NCBI GenBank assembly: GCA_050250135.1
Contig: JBFWPF010000001.1
Span: forward strand, 30,942 to 94,941
DNA from: JBFWPF01 sp050250135
Lineage (GTDB): Bacteria; Chlamydiota; Chlamydiia; Chlamydiales; JAFEGQ01
Reading direction: 5' to 3'
Length of the DNA: 64,000 bases
Of this stretch, positions 17,535-26,446 are shown piece by piece. Position numbers and translations under genes: made by a program. Within the stretch, counting starts at the first letter, position 1. Every line of letters begins with the position of its first letter. Under the pieces are notes generated by a model that did no database searches, was not told where the DNA came from, and worked only from the letters and a program-made list of their open reading frames with translations.

Positions 17535-19189
17535 CGGAACCTCCTCCCGATCTCTTCCAGCGTTAATAGGGAGCAAACCGGCCTCCCTTGAGGGCACCGG
17601 AGCGGCTCCCGACACTTTAGCCACTCTCGCACAAAACGGGGTGCCTGATCCAGCGTTGGCTTCAGGTGGGGAGCCACCCGGGTCGCCTCTCGCGCCGCCC
17701 CCTCTATCGAGATCTTACCCACACTTAATGTAGGAAGGATCTGCTCCAAGAGTCGCTTTACCTCGACACCGGCAAGGGGCGCCGGAACCCCCTCCACCAC
17801 TACCTGCCGCTCCCCAAAGGGGCGGACCTGTAAACCTAGCGAATGTAAAGCCGCTTTACATTCGACCACCCTTTCGTACTCCTCGGGCAGCAGCTCGAGG
17901 GTAACCGGCACGGCTAACAGTTGGGAGGCCCCTTCCCCTTCGGTTTGGGCGAGTTTGTCAAAGGTAACCCGTGCGGCCGCTCGCCGGATATCGAGGAGCA
18001 GCAGCCCCTCTTGCCCCGCAAAGGGGCCGATCGGCTCAAGCAGCAGGTAATCTCCCAAATAGCCAAAGACCCTAACGGGCGCCTCTACTAAAATTGGCTC
18101 CTCCCACTGTACGGGCGCCGGGGAGGGGGCAAAGCGAAGCGGCTCAAAGGGGACCACCTCCTCTGCGACCATCGAAGGGGCAAAGGAGGGAAGGGGGCGC
18201 TCCCCCTCTAGTGCCCGGCCGATAGCGGCTAGGATGGCCCCCCTTAGCGCCCCCTCCTCCCGGAGACGGATCTCCCTCTTCTGGGGGTGAACGTTGACAT
18301 CGAGCAGCGACGCGGGAAGGTCGATATGCAGAGCAAAGACAGGGTGGCGGCCGCTTCCCAGCCTAGTGCTAAAGGCATCGGCGACAGCGCCTGAGATCAA
18401 AGAGGAGAGGACCGGGCGCCGGTTGATCAGGAGCATCTGCCCCGCGCGGCTTGGCCGGGTAAAGCTGGGGCTCCCGACCACCCCTCGAATCTGAATCCCC
18501 TCCCGCTCCATCTCAACGGGAAGAAACTCCCCTCCAAGCAGGGTAGCGACCCGCTCCTCAAAAGCCTCTAGAAAGGGTCGCCCCTCTATGCCAACCGCCT
18601 CGAGGAGGAGCTCCTCTCCTTGCCAGAGGCGGAAGGTAGTCTCAGGGTGGGCAAGAGCAAGAAGGGTCACCGTCTTTTTGATCTGCCCCGTATCGGTCGC
18701 AGGGGAGCGTTGAAACCCCTTTCTCACCGGCGTGTTGAAGAAGAGCTCATCGACGGTGATCTGAGTTCCCTGCCTCCGGGCGATCATCTCCTTTCGCTGA
18801 ATCACTCCCCCCTCCACCTGCAGGCGGATCCCCTCTCCCCCCTCAGAAGTCTCCAGCGTGAGCTTAGAGATCGAGGCGATCGAGGCGAGGGCCTCCCCCC
18901 GGAAGCCCATCGTTAGGACCGAGGCGAGGTCGGCCGCCGACCGGATCTTCGAAGTGGCATGGGGCTCGAGGGCTAGGTGGGCATCCTCCTCCCCCATCCC
19001 AACCCCATCATCCGCCACCCGGATCCGATCCTGCCCCCCCTCGAGGATCGAAATTTCGATATTTTTTGCTCCCGCATCTAAGCTGTTCTCTACCAGCTCT
19101 TTAACAACAGAGGCAGGGTTCTCGACCACCTCGCCCGCGGCGATCTGGTTCACATCCTCTGGGCTAAGCCGTTGAATCTTAGTAGACAA
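17531..19189 (-). CDS. mutL: DNA mismatch repair protein MutL
   Basis: About 552 aa. The family N-terminus (STKIQRLSPEDVNQIAAGEVVENP) follows a TTG at 19189 preceded by GGGGGG seven nt upstream; another TTG at 19204 is possible. GHKL ATPase motifs are clear: VVKELVENSLDAGA, DDGVGM, ATSKI and GFRGEALASI. The DNA-gyrase-like second domain follows (GSPSFTRPSRAGQMLLINRRPV) with FALHIDLPASLLDVNVHPQK. The C-terminal dimerisation domain (~370-550) lacks an obvious endonuclease DQHA motif, as in MutL partners of MutH-type or cut-independent systems. It couples MutS recognition to repair. It is the first gene of mutL-pepP. Confidence 0.96.
   Translation of the reverse strand: MSTKIQRLSPEDVNQIAAGEVVENPASVVKELVENSLDAGAKNIEISILEGGQDRIRVADDGVGMGEEDAHLALEPHATSKIRSAADLASVLTMGFRGEALASIASISKLTLETSEGGEGIRLQVEGGVIQRKEMIARRQGTQITVDELFFNTPVRKGFQRSPATDTGQIKKTVTLLALAHPETTFRLWQGEELLLEAVGIEGRPFLEAFEERVATLLGGEFLPVEMEREGIQIRGVVGSPSFTRPSRAGQMLLINRRPVLSSLISGAVADAFSTRLGSGRHPVFALHIDLPASLLDVNVHPQKREIRLREEGALRGAILAAIGRALEGERPLPSFAPSMVAEEVVPFEPLRFAPSPAPVQWEEPILVEAPVRVFGYLGDYLLLEPIGPFAGQEGLLLLDIRRAAARVTFDKLAQTEGEGASQLLAVPVTLELLPEEYERVVECKAALHSLGLQVRPFGERQVVVEGVPAPLAGVEVKRLLEQILPTLSVGKISIEGAAREATRVAPHLKPTLDQAPRFVREWLKCREPLRCPQGRPVCSLLTLEEIGRRFR
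17840..17864. repeat. Copy 2 of the dispersed palindrome, extended to 25 bp (inside mutL)
   Basis: Core TGTAAAGCCGCTTTACA at 17844-17860; the symmetry continues outward to CGAATG...CATTCG, giving 12-bp arms around a central C. It encodes C-K-A-A-L-H in mutL and uses a TTA leucine codon, which is uncommon in these GC-rich genes. Confidence 0.8.
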
Positions 19190-19234
19190 AGTCAATCCCC
19201 CCAATCGGCTCCATTCTATTAATCTTTACAAAAG

Positions 19235-19263
19235 TTGAAAATATCAAAAAAAAGACATATAAT
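19235..19263 (+). promoter_or_regulatory. Housekeeping promoter for the gene at 19286
   Basis: TTGAAA (19235-19240), a 17-nt A-rich spacer, and a perfect TATAAT (19258-19263). A ribosome site AAGGAG (19275-19280) follows, 5 nt before the ATG. Confidence 0.8.
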
Positions 19264-19285
19264 GTAGGGAGAGCAAGGAGTGATC

Positions 19286-19747
19286 ATGGAAATCCCACGC
19301 GAATACAAGGAATGGCATGAGGGGCACATTAACGCCCCCGGTCCTGCTTGGTACCAGAGCCTCCCCTGGCCCCTCTCTTCCCTTTGTGGAGCGGTGGGGA
19401 GCGGCTTTTCGGCCACAGGGCAATTTCTGAGCGACCACCCAACGGCCAAGTATGGGCTGATCACGGCGGGCGCTGTCCTTCTCATCGTTGGGCTCGTCTA
19501 TGCCCCCCAAATCATCGACTCGGGCTTTGTTCAGGGTATCCTCCATTCGAGCTTTGTGGAGTTTGGTACCTCGGTCTTCTTTGGTATTAAGGACACCTGG
19601 GCTGAGGTCTTCGGGACGACAGCCCTTATGGTCGGTCTGATGACCCTCCTCGACCCCAAGCCTCTCCGATGGGATGCGGGAGAGTGCACCATCCTGGCCC
19701 TTACCGCCATCCTCGGCGGCGGCATGATCTGGGGAATGGCCCGGTAG
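19286..19747 (+). CDS. Small membrane protein of unknown function
   Basis: 153 aa from the ATG at 19286 (AAGGAG 5 nt upstream; the GTG at 19280 lies inside that ribosome site). Hydrophobic stretches at ~55-72 (GLITAGAVLLIVGLVYAP), ~107-125 (TTALMVGLMTLL) and ~135-151 (ILALTAILGGGMIWGMA) suggest three membrane spans around a short loop. The N-terminal ~50 residues are polar with aromatic residues (WYQSLPWPLSSL). No motif or family is recognised. It is monocistronic, with a strong promoter upstream and pcnB starting 34 bp downstream. An inclusion-membrane role is conceivable but the hydrophobic pattern is not the classic two-lobed one. Confidence 0.75.
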   Translation: MEIPREYKEWHEGHINAPGPAWYQSLPWPLSSLCGAVGSGFSATGQFLSDHPTAKYGLITAGAVLLIVGLVYAPQIIDSGFVQGILHSSFVEFGTSVFFGIKDTWAEVFGTTALMVGLMTLLDPKPLRWDAGECTILALTAILGGGMIWGMAR

Positions 19748-19781
19748 CGGTTAACCACTTTCCCTGATACCCTCACCCTTT

Positions 19782-20987
19782 ATGGAAAGAGACTTTGCCG
19801 CCCTCTCCCTCGTGGAGAGGCTCACTTCAGCGGGGCACCAGGCCCTCTATGCCGGCGGCTTTGTCCGCGACCTCCTCCTCGGCCACCACCCAGCCGACAT
19901 CGATATTGCGACCAGCTGCCCAGCCGAAGAGCTGGCGACCCTCTTCCCCAAGACCATACCGGTTGGGATCCAATTTGGGTCGGTGATCGTGCCGGTGGAG
20001 AGCCACCAATTCGAGGTGACAACGTTTAGAAAGGAGGGGCCCTACCTCGACGGACGGCGCCCCTCCACAGTCGAGGCCTCTTCGGCCGAGGAGGATGCCA
20101 AGCGGCGCTCCTTCACCATCAATGGGATGTTCTACGACCCCCTTAAGGATGAGATTCTCGATTATGTCGGGGGGCAGGCCGATCTGAAGAAGGGGATTAT
20201 CCGAGCGATTGGCGACCCGATGGAGCGGTTTGCCGAAGACAAACTTCGGATGATTCGGGCAGTCCGCTTTGCGACCCGTTTTGACTTTGCGATTGAGCCC
20301 AAAACCCAAGCGGGTATTCAGGCAACGGTCGACGAGCTCTATCCCGCCGTTGCAGTCGAGCGGATCTGGCAAGAGTTTAACAAGATGCAAGGTCCGGCCC
20401 ACTTCGGCCGCTTTGTCACCGAGCTCTACCACTACGGCCTCCTCCAGATCATTTTCCCCGAGGCCCATACCGAGGAGATCGACGAACGGGTTGCTACCCT
20501 TGTCGAGCTGCCCGAAGAGAGTCCCACGATTGCCCTTCTGATGCAGCTCTTTCCCGAATCTCCCCTTTCGGAGCGGCTCGCCATCTGCGATGAGCTTAAG
20601 GTTTCAAACCGGGACAAAAAGCTGGTCGAGCGGCTCACCCAATGTGAAGAGTTGCTCGAAAGGGGATCCCGAGTCGACTGGATCCGGTTCTACGCCGATC
20701 CCTTGAGCGAACTCTGCCTGAAGATTGTCGCAGCTCGGCTAGATCCTGAGGAGCGGGGCCCCTTCTTTGCCCACCACCTCCGGGCCCGTTACGGCGCCTT
20801 GCGCCATATCGAGCGGCTCGAAAGGCGGACCCCTCTCGTCACCTCTGACCATCTGAAGGAGCGGGGGATCCAACCCGGGCCGGAGATGGGAAAACTCCTA
20901 GCCCAAGCCGAGGAGCTGGCCATTCGGGAGGACCTTCACCACCCCTCTGAGGTGCTGGATAGGATTACAGCACGCGGACGGCCATAA
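19782..20987 (+). CDS. pcnB: tRNA nucleotidyltransferase / poly(A) polymerase family protein
   Basis: 401 aa class II nucleotidyltransferase. The head has GGFVRDLLLG and the metal-binding DIDIAT, then RRPSTVEASSAEEDAKRRSFTINGMFYDP and RFAEDKLRMIRAVRFATRF, which bind the tRNA/ATP and are shared by CCA-adding enzymes and bacterial poly(A) polymerases. A C-terminal helical body completes it. The encoded tRNA-Arg in this window lacks CCA, so a CCA-adding activity is needed in the cell, but sequence alone does not separate the two activities, and Chlamydia carry two paralogues. No ribosome site is visible before the ATG. The 3' end overlaps convergent rsbU by 23 bp. Confidence 0.88.
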   Translation: MERDFAALSLVERLTSAGHQALYAGGFVRDLLLGHHPADIDIATSCPAEELATLFPKTIPVGIQFGSVIVPVESHQFEVTTFRKEGPYLDGRRPSTVEASSAEEDAKRRSFTINGMFYDPLKDEILDYVGGQADLKKGIIRAIGDPMERFAEDKLRMIRAVRFATRFDFAIEPKTQAGIQATVDELYPAVAVERIWQEFNKMQGPAHFGRFVTELYHYGLLQIIFPEAHTEEIDERVATLVELPEESPTIALLMQLFPESPLSERLAICDELKVSNRDKKLVERLTQCEELLERGSRVDWIRFYADPLSELCLKIVAARLDPEERGPFFAHHLRARYGALRHIERLERRTPLVTSDHLKERGIQPGPEMGKLLAQAEELAIREDLHHPSEVLDRITARGRP

Positions 20988-22779
20988 TGGTGATATCGTC
21001 GTGCTGAACATGGCCTCGGCAGAACCGTTTCACCGCTTCGACTAGGCCGTCAGCGATCTCCTCCGCATCGGCAGGGTGATCCTGCTCCAGGTAGGCCAAA
21101 AGGCGCTCCTCCCCAAAGAGCTCGAGCTTCTCATTGTGAGCCTCGGTAACCCCATCGGTCACCATCAGGAGAAGGTCACCCGACTCGAGCTTCACCTCGT
21201 CGACCTCAACCCGGTCAAAGGGCTGAATCCCTAAAGCGAGCCCGTGCCCCTGAAGGGGCTCCACCCTCCCATCCCGGCGGCGAAGGTAAGCGGGATTGTG
21301 CCCCTGAGAGGTGTAGGCAAGTCGCTTCTCCTCTCCATAAATGAGCGCAGAAAAGGCGGTCACAAACATCCCCGTATCGGCCGTGTCGGCGCAGAAGATG
21401 TTGTTGGCATCGCGGACAATATCGGCAAGCCGCGCCCCATGAACGGTATAGGCCCTCAGCATGCTCCGGATGAGGAGAGCATACAGGCAGGCTGAGATCC
21501 CCTTGCCCGAGGCATCGGCCACGGTTAGAAGGACATCGCGCCCCTTATTCTCGATCGGAAAGAGGTCGTAAAAGTCGCCACCCACCTGCTTTGCGGGGAG
21601 GTAGCGGGCCCCAATATCGAAGCCCGGGAAGGTCGGCTTGGTGTGGGGGAGAATGCTGAGCTGGATCTGCTGGCCGATGTCGAGCTCCTTTTGAAAGGTC
21701 TCTCTCTGAATCCGCTCGGCATTTGCCTTAGCCATATTCTCCGAGAGGCTCTCAACCGTCTCGTTAAAGATCAGCCCGATCTGGTTGATCTCAAAACCCA
21801 TGGGCTTTGGGTCAAAGCGGGGACTGAGGTCACCCTGGCTCACCGCCTGCATCACCTCCCGCAAATGGCCCAAGGGGACCCCCATCTTTTGCGTCAGGTA
21901 GAGGGCCAAGGCCCCACCCACTGCCAGGAGGAGAAAGAAGACCACCACCGTGCGGAGGAGCCGTTCGGTCTGAAAGGCCATCAGGGCCCCCCGATCGGCA
22001 TCGACCACCAGAGAGAAGCCGGTCTTCCCAATCGGGGTCACCACCAGGATCCGGTCGCTCTCTCCCCACCGCAGGTTGTACCCCCCTGCGACTCCAGCAA
22101 TAGGCTCCAAGGTGATCTCTGCCCCCCTCTCTTTTGGATCGAGAACCTGGAAGAGGAGGTCGGGATCTCCCGAAGCGTAGACCACCCTTTCTGGAGTCAA
22201 GACTGAGCAGTGGACCGGATAGCCGACATGGGGATTGGCCAGTATGGTGGTTAGGAGGGTGTCGATATCCCGTGCCACCACTAAAAATCCGGCTCCATTA
22301 TCGACCAAACGGACCGCGTAGAGGTACTTTTCGAACTGGGTCGTGGAAAAACCGAGTACACTGATCTGCCCCTGCTCGAGGGTCTGCTGCAGAGGGTAGT
22401 ACCCACTAAAGTCCTCACCGACTTGACCCGGCTCGGAGCTAGCGGTCGCGACCCATCTCCCCTCCTCAATCGCGATGTAGAACGCTCTGGAGAGGCGCTG
22501 CCCTTTGACCACCGCCGAGAGGACCTCGCTGAGATCGCCCCTCCCCCTGAGGGCCTCTATCGTATCGAGGGCATCGATCAGCTGGTTGTTCGCCATTTCG
22601 AATAGGGCGGCCCGCCCCTCGGCTATCTCCTCCAAGACGAGGATCGCCTGCTCGATATCCCGTTTGTAGTCAGCACGGTAGATGATCCCAAAGTAGACCA
22701 TCAGGGGAACCGCGAAGACCAAAAAGCCCATCGCCAAAACCCGCAGTGGAAGGGAGCCTCGCGTAGGGCGCGCCATCAA
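20965..22779 (-). CDS. rsbU: RsbU-type PP2C serine phosphatase with Cache-like sensor and HAMP domain
   Basis: 604 aa inner-membrane protein. TM1 ~10-32, extracytoplasmic sensor ~35-270 of the Cache type, TM2 ~275-300, HAMP ~300-350 and a coiled linker, then a PPM/SpoIIE phosphatase domain. Metal-site motifs are intact: QVGGDFYDLFP, LTVADASGKGISACLYALL, YTSQGHNPAYL, LLLMVTDGVTEAHN and HVQHDDITIMAVRV. It should dephosphorylate the STAS antagonist at 15605-15961 in response to a ligand outside the cytosol. C. trachomatis RsbU (CT588) neighbours enolase (CT587), and eno lies 2 kb away here. Its domain order is that of the chlamydial protein, reported to sense a TCA-cycle metabolite; ligand identity here is inference. 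Confidence 0.93.
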   Translation of the reverse strand: MMARPTRGSLPLRVLAMGFLVFAVPLMVYFGIIYRADYKRDIEQAILVLEEIAEGRAALFEMANNQLIDALDTIEALRGRGDLSEVLSAVVKGQRLSRAFYIAIEEGRWVATASSEPGQVGEDFSGYYPLQQTLEQGQISVLGFSTTQFEKYLYAVRLVDNGAGFLVVARDIDTLLTTILANPHVGYPVHCSVLTPERVVYASGDPDLLFQVLDPKERGAEITLEPIAGVAGGYNLRWGESDRILVVTPIGKTGFSLVVDADRGALMAFQTERLLRTVVVFFLLLAVGGALALYLTQKMGVPLGHLREVMQAVSQGDLSPRFDPKPMGFEINQIGLIFNETVESLSENMAKANAERIQRETFQKELDIGQQIQLSILPHTKPTFPGFDIGARYLPAKQVGGDFYDLFPIENKGRDVLLTVADASGKGISACLYALLIRSMLRAYTVHGARLADIVRDANNIFCADTADTGMFVTAFSALIYGEEKRLAYTSQGHNPAYLRRRDGRVEPLQGHGLALGIQPFDRVEVDEVKLESGDLLLMVTDGVTEAHNEKLELFGEERLLAYLEQDHPADAEEIADGLVEAVKRFCRGHVQHDDITIMAVRVL

Positions 22780-22827
22780 TTACCCAACTTCGTTATTCTA
22801 AGGATGTCTCATAACACTTAGGGCACT

Positions 22828-23556
22828 ATGGAGACCATACGGAGCCTCAGCCACCCCAATGTAAAGCGGCTTTACAAGCTCCGTACCCGTCGAGAGGCTC
22901 GCGAGGAGGAGAGGAGGTGTGTGATCTACTCCGCCCTTATCCTGAAAGAGTTAAAGGGAGTTGTGCCCCTTCGAGAGCTCTGGGTATCGGGGGAGGTTCC
23001 GGCTGGCTTGGAACCCGAACGCCTCATCCTCACCACCCCAGAGGTCATCCGAAAGATCAGTGGGCTCCAGAGCGGAGAGGACCTGCTAGGGGTGGTCGAC
23101 CTTCCTGCGGAGCGCCCCCTTACAGGGGAGCGGCTCCTCCTTCTCGACCGGATAGCCGACCCGGGCAATATGGGGACCCTGATCCGGACCGCCCTCGCCC
23201 TCGGCTGGGATGGGGTCTACTTTGTTGAGGGGGGGGCTGACCCCTTCAATGAGAAGGTCCTTCGGGCCTCAAGGGGGGCCCTTTTCCATCTCCCCTACCA
23301 GAGGGGGAGTGTCGAGGGGGCGCTCCTTGCCTGCCCTCACCATAAGTTGCTAGTGGCCGATGCAAAGGGGGAAGAGGCCGAAGAGAGGGGGGCACTCCTC
23401 CTCGCCCTAGGGAACGAGGCGGCAGGGCCCGATCCCTCCCTCCGCAAGCGGGGAAAGCTCGTAGGGATCCCCATCTCTCCTCAAATGGAATCGCTCAATG
23501 TGGCGATCGCTGGAGGGATCCTCCTTTACAAGCTGGGGCCTTATGGGAAGCGATAA
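22828..23556 (+). CDS. TrmH/SpoU-family RNA 2'-O-methyltransferase
   Basis: 242 aa. An N-terminal RNA-binding substrate domain (~1-95) precedes the SPOUT knot domain. Motif 1 is RIADPGNMGTLIRTALALGWDGV with the catalytic Asn-Arg pair, motif 2 is LLALGNEAAG and motif 3 is GIPISPQMESLNVAIAGGILLY, all in normal order. It methylates a ribose in rRNA or tRNA using S-adenosylmethionine; the exact site is not predictable. It divergently faces rsbU (49 bp between starts) and its 3' end overlaps rsgA by 14 nt, pairing two ribosome-maturation genes. Copy 3 of the 17-bp palindrome lies at codons 11-17. Confidence 0.9.
   Translation: METIRSLSHPNVKRLYKLRTRREAREEERRCVIYSALILKELKGVVPLRELWVSGEVPAGLEPERLILTTPEVIRKISGLQSGEDLLGVVDLPAERPLTGERLLLLDRIADPGNMGTLIRTALALGWDGVYFVEGGADPFNEKVLRASRGALFHLPYQRGSVEGALLACPHHKLLVADAKGEEAEERGALLLALGNEAAGPDPSLRKRGKLVGIPISPQMESLNVAIAGGILLYKLGPYGKR
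22860..22876. repeat. Copy 3 of the dispersed palindrome (inside the methyltransferase gene)
   Basis: A perfect TGTAAAGCGGCTTTACA. Here it is read in a different frame (N-V-K-R-L-Y) from the mutL and topA copies, so protein sequence does not explain it. Confidence 0.8.
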
Positions 23557-24622
23557 CGAGGGGCTCGAAGAGCATTTTGCCCGGAGGGAGAAGCGGGAGT
23601 CCCGCGCCCTCCGCAAGCGCGCTCAGCGGACCGACCGCTCGGGACAAAAGAAGAGCGACCGGGAGAAGGAGCGACCTGCCGAGATCCCCCTCCACCTCCC
23701 GAGGGGGAGGGTCCTAGCGATGCTGGGGAGGGAGATTGTGGTCGACCACAGGGGAGAGCGGCTCCACTGTGTTCTCCGAGGCTCGCTCAAGGAGGGAGCT
23801 AAGCGGCTAAAGACCCTCCTTGCGGTCGGCGACTTTGTCCGGTTTGAGCCGACAACCGAAGGGGAAGGGGTGATCGTCGCCATTGAGAAGCGCCGGTCGC
23901 TTCTCACTCGTGCCGATCCCCTCTCAAAGCGGCGGGCCCACCTCATCGCCGCTAACATCGACCTTGTGTTGATCACCGGCTCGGTCGTCTCCCCCCCGCT
24001 GAAGCCCCCCCTGATCGACCGCTACCTGATCGCTGCCCGCAAAGGGGGGATGGAGGCGGCCATCGTCCTCAATAAGGTCGACCTTCTACAGGGGGGTGAG
24101 GAGCAGACCCTCTACGACCACTTTGTGGCTACCTACCGGGAGATTGGGTACACCGTCATCCCGACAAGCATCGAGACCGGCGAGGGGATCGAGGAGATCC
24201 GGAGCGCCATGAGGGGAAAAGCCGCCGCCTTCTCGGGCCAGTCAGGGGTGGGAAAGTCCTCCCTCATCAACGCCGTTTGCGGCACTCACCTTGCGGTAGG
24301 CGATGTCGTCCGGACCACTCAGAAGGGGTCCCACACCACCACAAGGGCTCAGCTCCTCCCCCTTGGTGAGGAGACCTACTGCATCGACACTCCCGGGATC
24401 AAGAGCTTTGGCGTCTGGGAGCTCACCGCCGAGGAGCTACAGAGCCACTTTCCCGAGATTGCCCAGATGAGCAGTGGCTGCCGCTTCCCCAATTGCTCCC
24501 ACACCCATGAGCCCTCCTGCGCTGTCCTAGAGGCCTTAGAAGCGGGGACCCTCTCTCAGCTCCGGTACCGCTCCTACACAACCCTATTAGCCGAGCTGGA
24601 CACTCCCCACCTCAGGCGGTAG
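23543..24622 (+). CDS. rsgA: Ribosome small-subunit GTPase RsgA (YjeQ)
   Basis: 359 aa from the ATG at 23543, 14 nt inside the methyltransferase gene; a longer frame from 23498 would add residues unlike the family. A basic N-terminal tail, an OB fold (~50-120), then the circularly permuted GTPase order typical of RsgA: G4 NKVD, G5, G1 GQSGVGKSSLINAV and G3 DTPG. The C-terminal zinc finger has CRFPNCSHTHEPSC with the Cys-Cys-His-Cys ligands. It assists late maturation of the 30S subunit. A weak hairpin with a T-run overlaps the stop codon. Confidence 0.95.
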   Translation: MGSDNEGLEEHFARREKRESRALRKRAQRTDRSGQKKSDREKERPAEIPLHLPRGRVLAMLGREIVVDHRGERLHCVLRGSLKEGAKRLKTLLAVGDFVRFEPTTEGEGVIVAIEKRRSLLTRADPLSKRRAHLIAANIDLVLITGSVVSPPLKPPLIDRYLIAARKGGMEAAIVLNKVDLLQGGEEQTLYDHFVATYREIGYTVIPTSIETGEGIEEIRSAMRGKAAAFSGQSGVGKSSLINAVCGTHLAVGDVVRTTQKGSHTTTRAQLLPLGEETYCIDTPGIKSFGVWELTAEELQSHFPEIAQMSSGCRFPNCSHTHEPSCAVLEALEAGTLSQLRYRSYTTLLAELDTPHLRR

Positions 24623-24631
24623 CCTTTTTTT
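24614..24631 (+). terminator. Weak intrinsic terminator after rsgA
   Basis: AGGC-GGTA-GCCT followed by seven T residues; the stem is only 4 bp and contains the stop codon in its loop, so its efficiency is doubtful. Confidence 0.35.
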
Positions 24632-24667
24632 CCCAACCCCAGGACAATAGGGGAAAAGGAGCCAAAA

Positions 24668-25993
24668 ATGAGCGCTATCGCTGCCATCGTCGCTATGGAA
24701 ATCCTCGACTCAAGGGGGAATCCTACCCTTGAGGTCCTTGTAGAGACTGTCGACGGCGTCTTAGCCCGCGCGGCTGTCCCGTCGGGCGCCTCAACGGGTG
24801 AGCATGAGGCCCTTGAGATGCGCGATGGCGATCCCAAGCGGTACAACGGGAAAGGGGTGCGAAAGGCGATCGAGAATGTCAACGGGCGGCTCGCCACCCT
24901 CCTTATCGGGGAGAACGTCCTCGATCAGGCCCATATCGACCGGATTATGATCGAAGCTGATGGAACGGAGACCAAAGCGGAGCTGGGCGCCAATGCGATC
25001 CTGGGGATCTCCCTCGCAGTCGCAAGAGCCGGCGCCATCACCTCGGGCCTCCCCCTCTACCGCTACCTCGGCGGCTGCGACAGCCGCCTCCTCCCCTGCC
25101 CCATGATGAACATCATCAACGGAGGTGCCCACGCGAGCAACTCACTCGACTTTCAGGAATTTATGATCCGCCCGGTCGGCGCCCCCACCCTAACCGAAGC
25201 GATCCGATGGGGAGCCGAGGTCTTCCACGCCCTAAAGGCGGTGCTCAAAGAGGGGGGGCACTCCACCAACGTCGGAGACGAAGGGGGATTTGCCCCCAAC
25301 CTCCGCTCCAACGAGGAGGGGATCGAAGCGATCCTAAAGGCGATCGAAAAGGCGGGCTATAAGGCGGGCCAGGAGCTCTCCCTCGCCCTCGACTGCGCCG
25401 CCTCCGAGTTTTACGACCGGGAGTCGGGGCGCTATCTCGAAAAGAAGAAAAAGGTGAAGGGGGAGACCTATGAGCAGCGAACCTCATCCCAACAAGCCGA
25501 CTACCTTGTAAAGCTGGCCGAGCAGTACCCGATCGATAGCATTGAAGATGGGCTGGATGAGAACGACTGGGAAGGGTGGAAAACCCTGACCGAAAAGGGG
25601 GGAAAGAGGCTCCAGATCGTCGGGGATGATCTCTTTGTCACCAACCCCAAGTTCCTCGCCAAGGGGATCGCAATGGGGGTCGCCAACTCCATCCTGATTA
25701 AGCTCAACCAGATCGGCACTGTCACCGAAACGCTCGATACGATTGCCCTTGCCCGTGCCCACGGATACACCACGGTGATCTCCCACCGCTCCGGCGAGAC
25801 GGCCGACGATTTTATTGCCGACCTAGCGGTTGCCAGCCGCTCAGGCCAAATCAAGACCGGCTCCCTTTCGAGGACCGACCGGGTGGCCAAGTACAACCGG
25901 CTGATGCGGATCGAGGCGGAGCTAGGCGAAGCGGCCCTCTACCGGGACAGCAACCGGTGCCGCTACACCTATGTAAAAGAGCAAGTTAAATAA
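24668..25993 (+). CDS. eno: Enolase
   Basis: 441 aa, full length. Converts 2-phosphoglycerate to phosphoenolpyruvate. The N-terminal capping loop has LDSRGNPTLEVLVET and PSGASTGEHEALEMRD; barrel residues include NVGDEGGFAPN, SIEDGLDENDWEGW, GDDLFVTN, ILIKLNQIGT and VISHRSGETADDFIADLAV, so all metal and catalytic ligands (Asp, Glu, Asp, Lys, His, Lys) are present. AAGGAG lies 8 nt before the ATG. The C-terminal extension (YRDSNRCRYTYVKEQVK) is slightly longer than usual. It stands with rsbU nearby, as in C. trachomatis. Confidence 0.97.
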   Translation: MSAIAAIVAMEILDSRGNPTLEVLVETVDGVLARAAVPSGASTGEHEALEMRDGDPKRYNGKGVRKAIENVNGRLATLLIGENVLDQAHIDRIMIEADGTETKAELGANAILGISLAVARAGAITSGLPLYRYLGGCDSRLLPCPMMNIINGGAHASNSLDFQEFMIRPVGAPTLTEAIRWGAEVFHALKAVLKEGGHSTNVGDEGGFAPNLRSNEEGIEAILKAIEKAGYKAGQELSLALDCAASEFYDRESGRYLEKKKKVKGETYEQRTSSQQADYLVKLAEQYPIDSIEDGLDENDWEGWKTLTEKGGKRLQIVGDDLFVTNPKFLAKGIAMGVANSILIKLNQIGTVTETLDTIALARAHGYTTVISHRSGETADDFIADLAVASRSGQIKTGSLSRTDRVAKYNRLMRIEAELGEAALYRDSNRCRYTYVKEQVK

Positions 25994-26053
25994 TTACTTG
26001 ATTTGTGCCCTTTAAGCGCCTAAATAGGGGGATAGAAACTCTCTCTCTTTTTT

Positions 26054-26446
26054 ATGCGCTGTTACACCATTGCCCTTTTTGGCCAGACAGAGCGGGGCCA
26101 GTACCGGGTCGCCCACTACTGCAACGACTTGGCCCAGCTTGTGGAGACCTTTGGTCACCCCCCTCCTGAGACCACCGGGCTCTATCTCGCGATCCAAGCC
26201 CTCCTCTATAACCGGGCCATCATCTTCTTCCGAGTTGAAGAGGAGGGGTTTAGCGTCGATGATTACCTTCTTGGACTCAACTACTTAAAGGGGCAAGACA
26301 AAAAGCAACGGATCGCTGCGATCGGCCTACCCGGGGTAGGGGATCGGGAGATCATCGAGGCTAGCACTCCGATCTGCACCGAGCACAAAAGCCTCCTCGT
26401 CTTTACCGAGGCCGACCTATACGACTACCTAACGGCTGAGAAATAG
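26054..26446 (+). CDS. Small conserved-looking hypothetical protein
   Basis: 130 aa, soluble, no signal peptide. Mixed alpha/beta composition with a hydrophobic strand YNRAIIFFRVEEEGFSVDDYLLGLNYL near the middle and an ending LLVFTEADLYDYLTAEK. I do not recognise the family and see no catalytic motif; the even composition and normal codon use argue that it is a real gene. No ribosome site precedes the ATG; the upstream 60 bp contain a pyrimidine run. The 3' end overlaps the convergent peroxiredoxin gene by 22 bp. Confidence 0.7.
   Translation: MRCYTIALFGQTERGQYRVAHYCNDLAQLVETFGHPPPETTGLYLAIQALLYNRAIIFFRVEEEGFSVDDYLLGLNYLKGQDKKQRIAAIGLPGVGDREIIEASTPICTEHKSLLVFTEADLYDYLTAEK

Noticed and set aside
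23498..23542. Upstream start for rsgA
   Set aside because: The added 15 residues are encoded by the methyltransferase gene in another frame and do not resemble RsgA N-termini.
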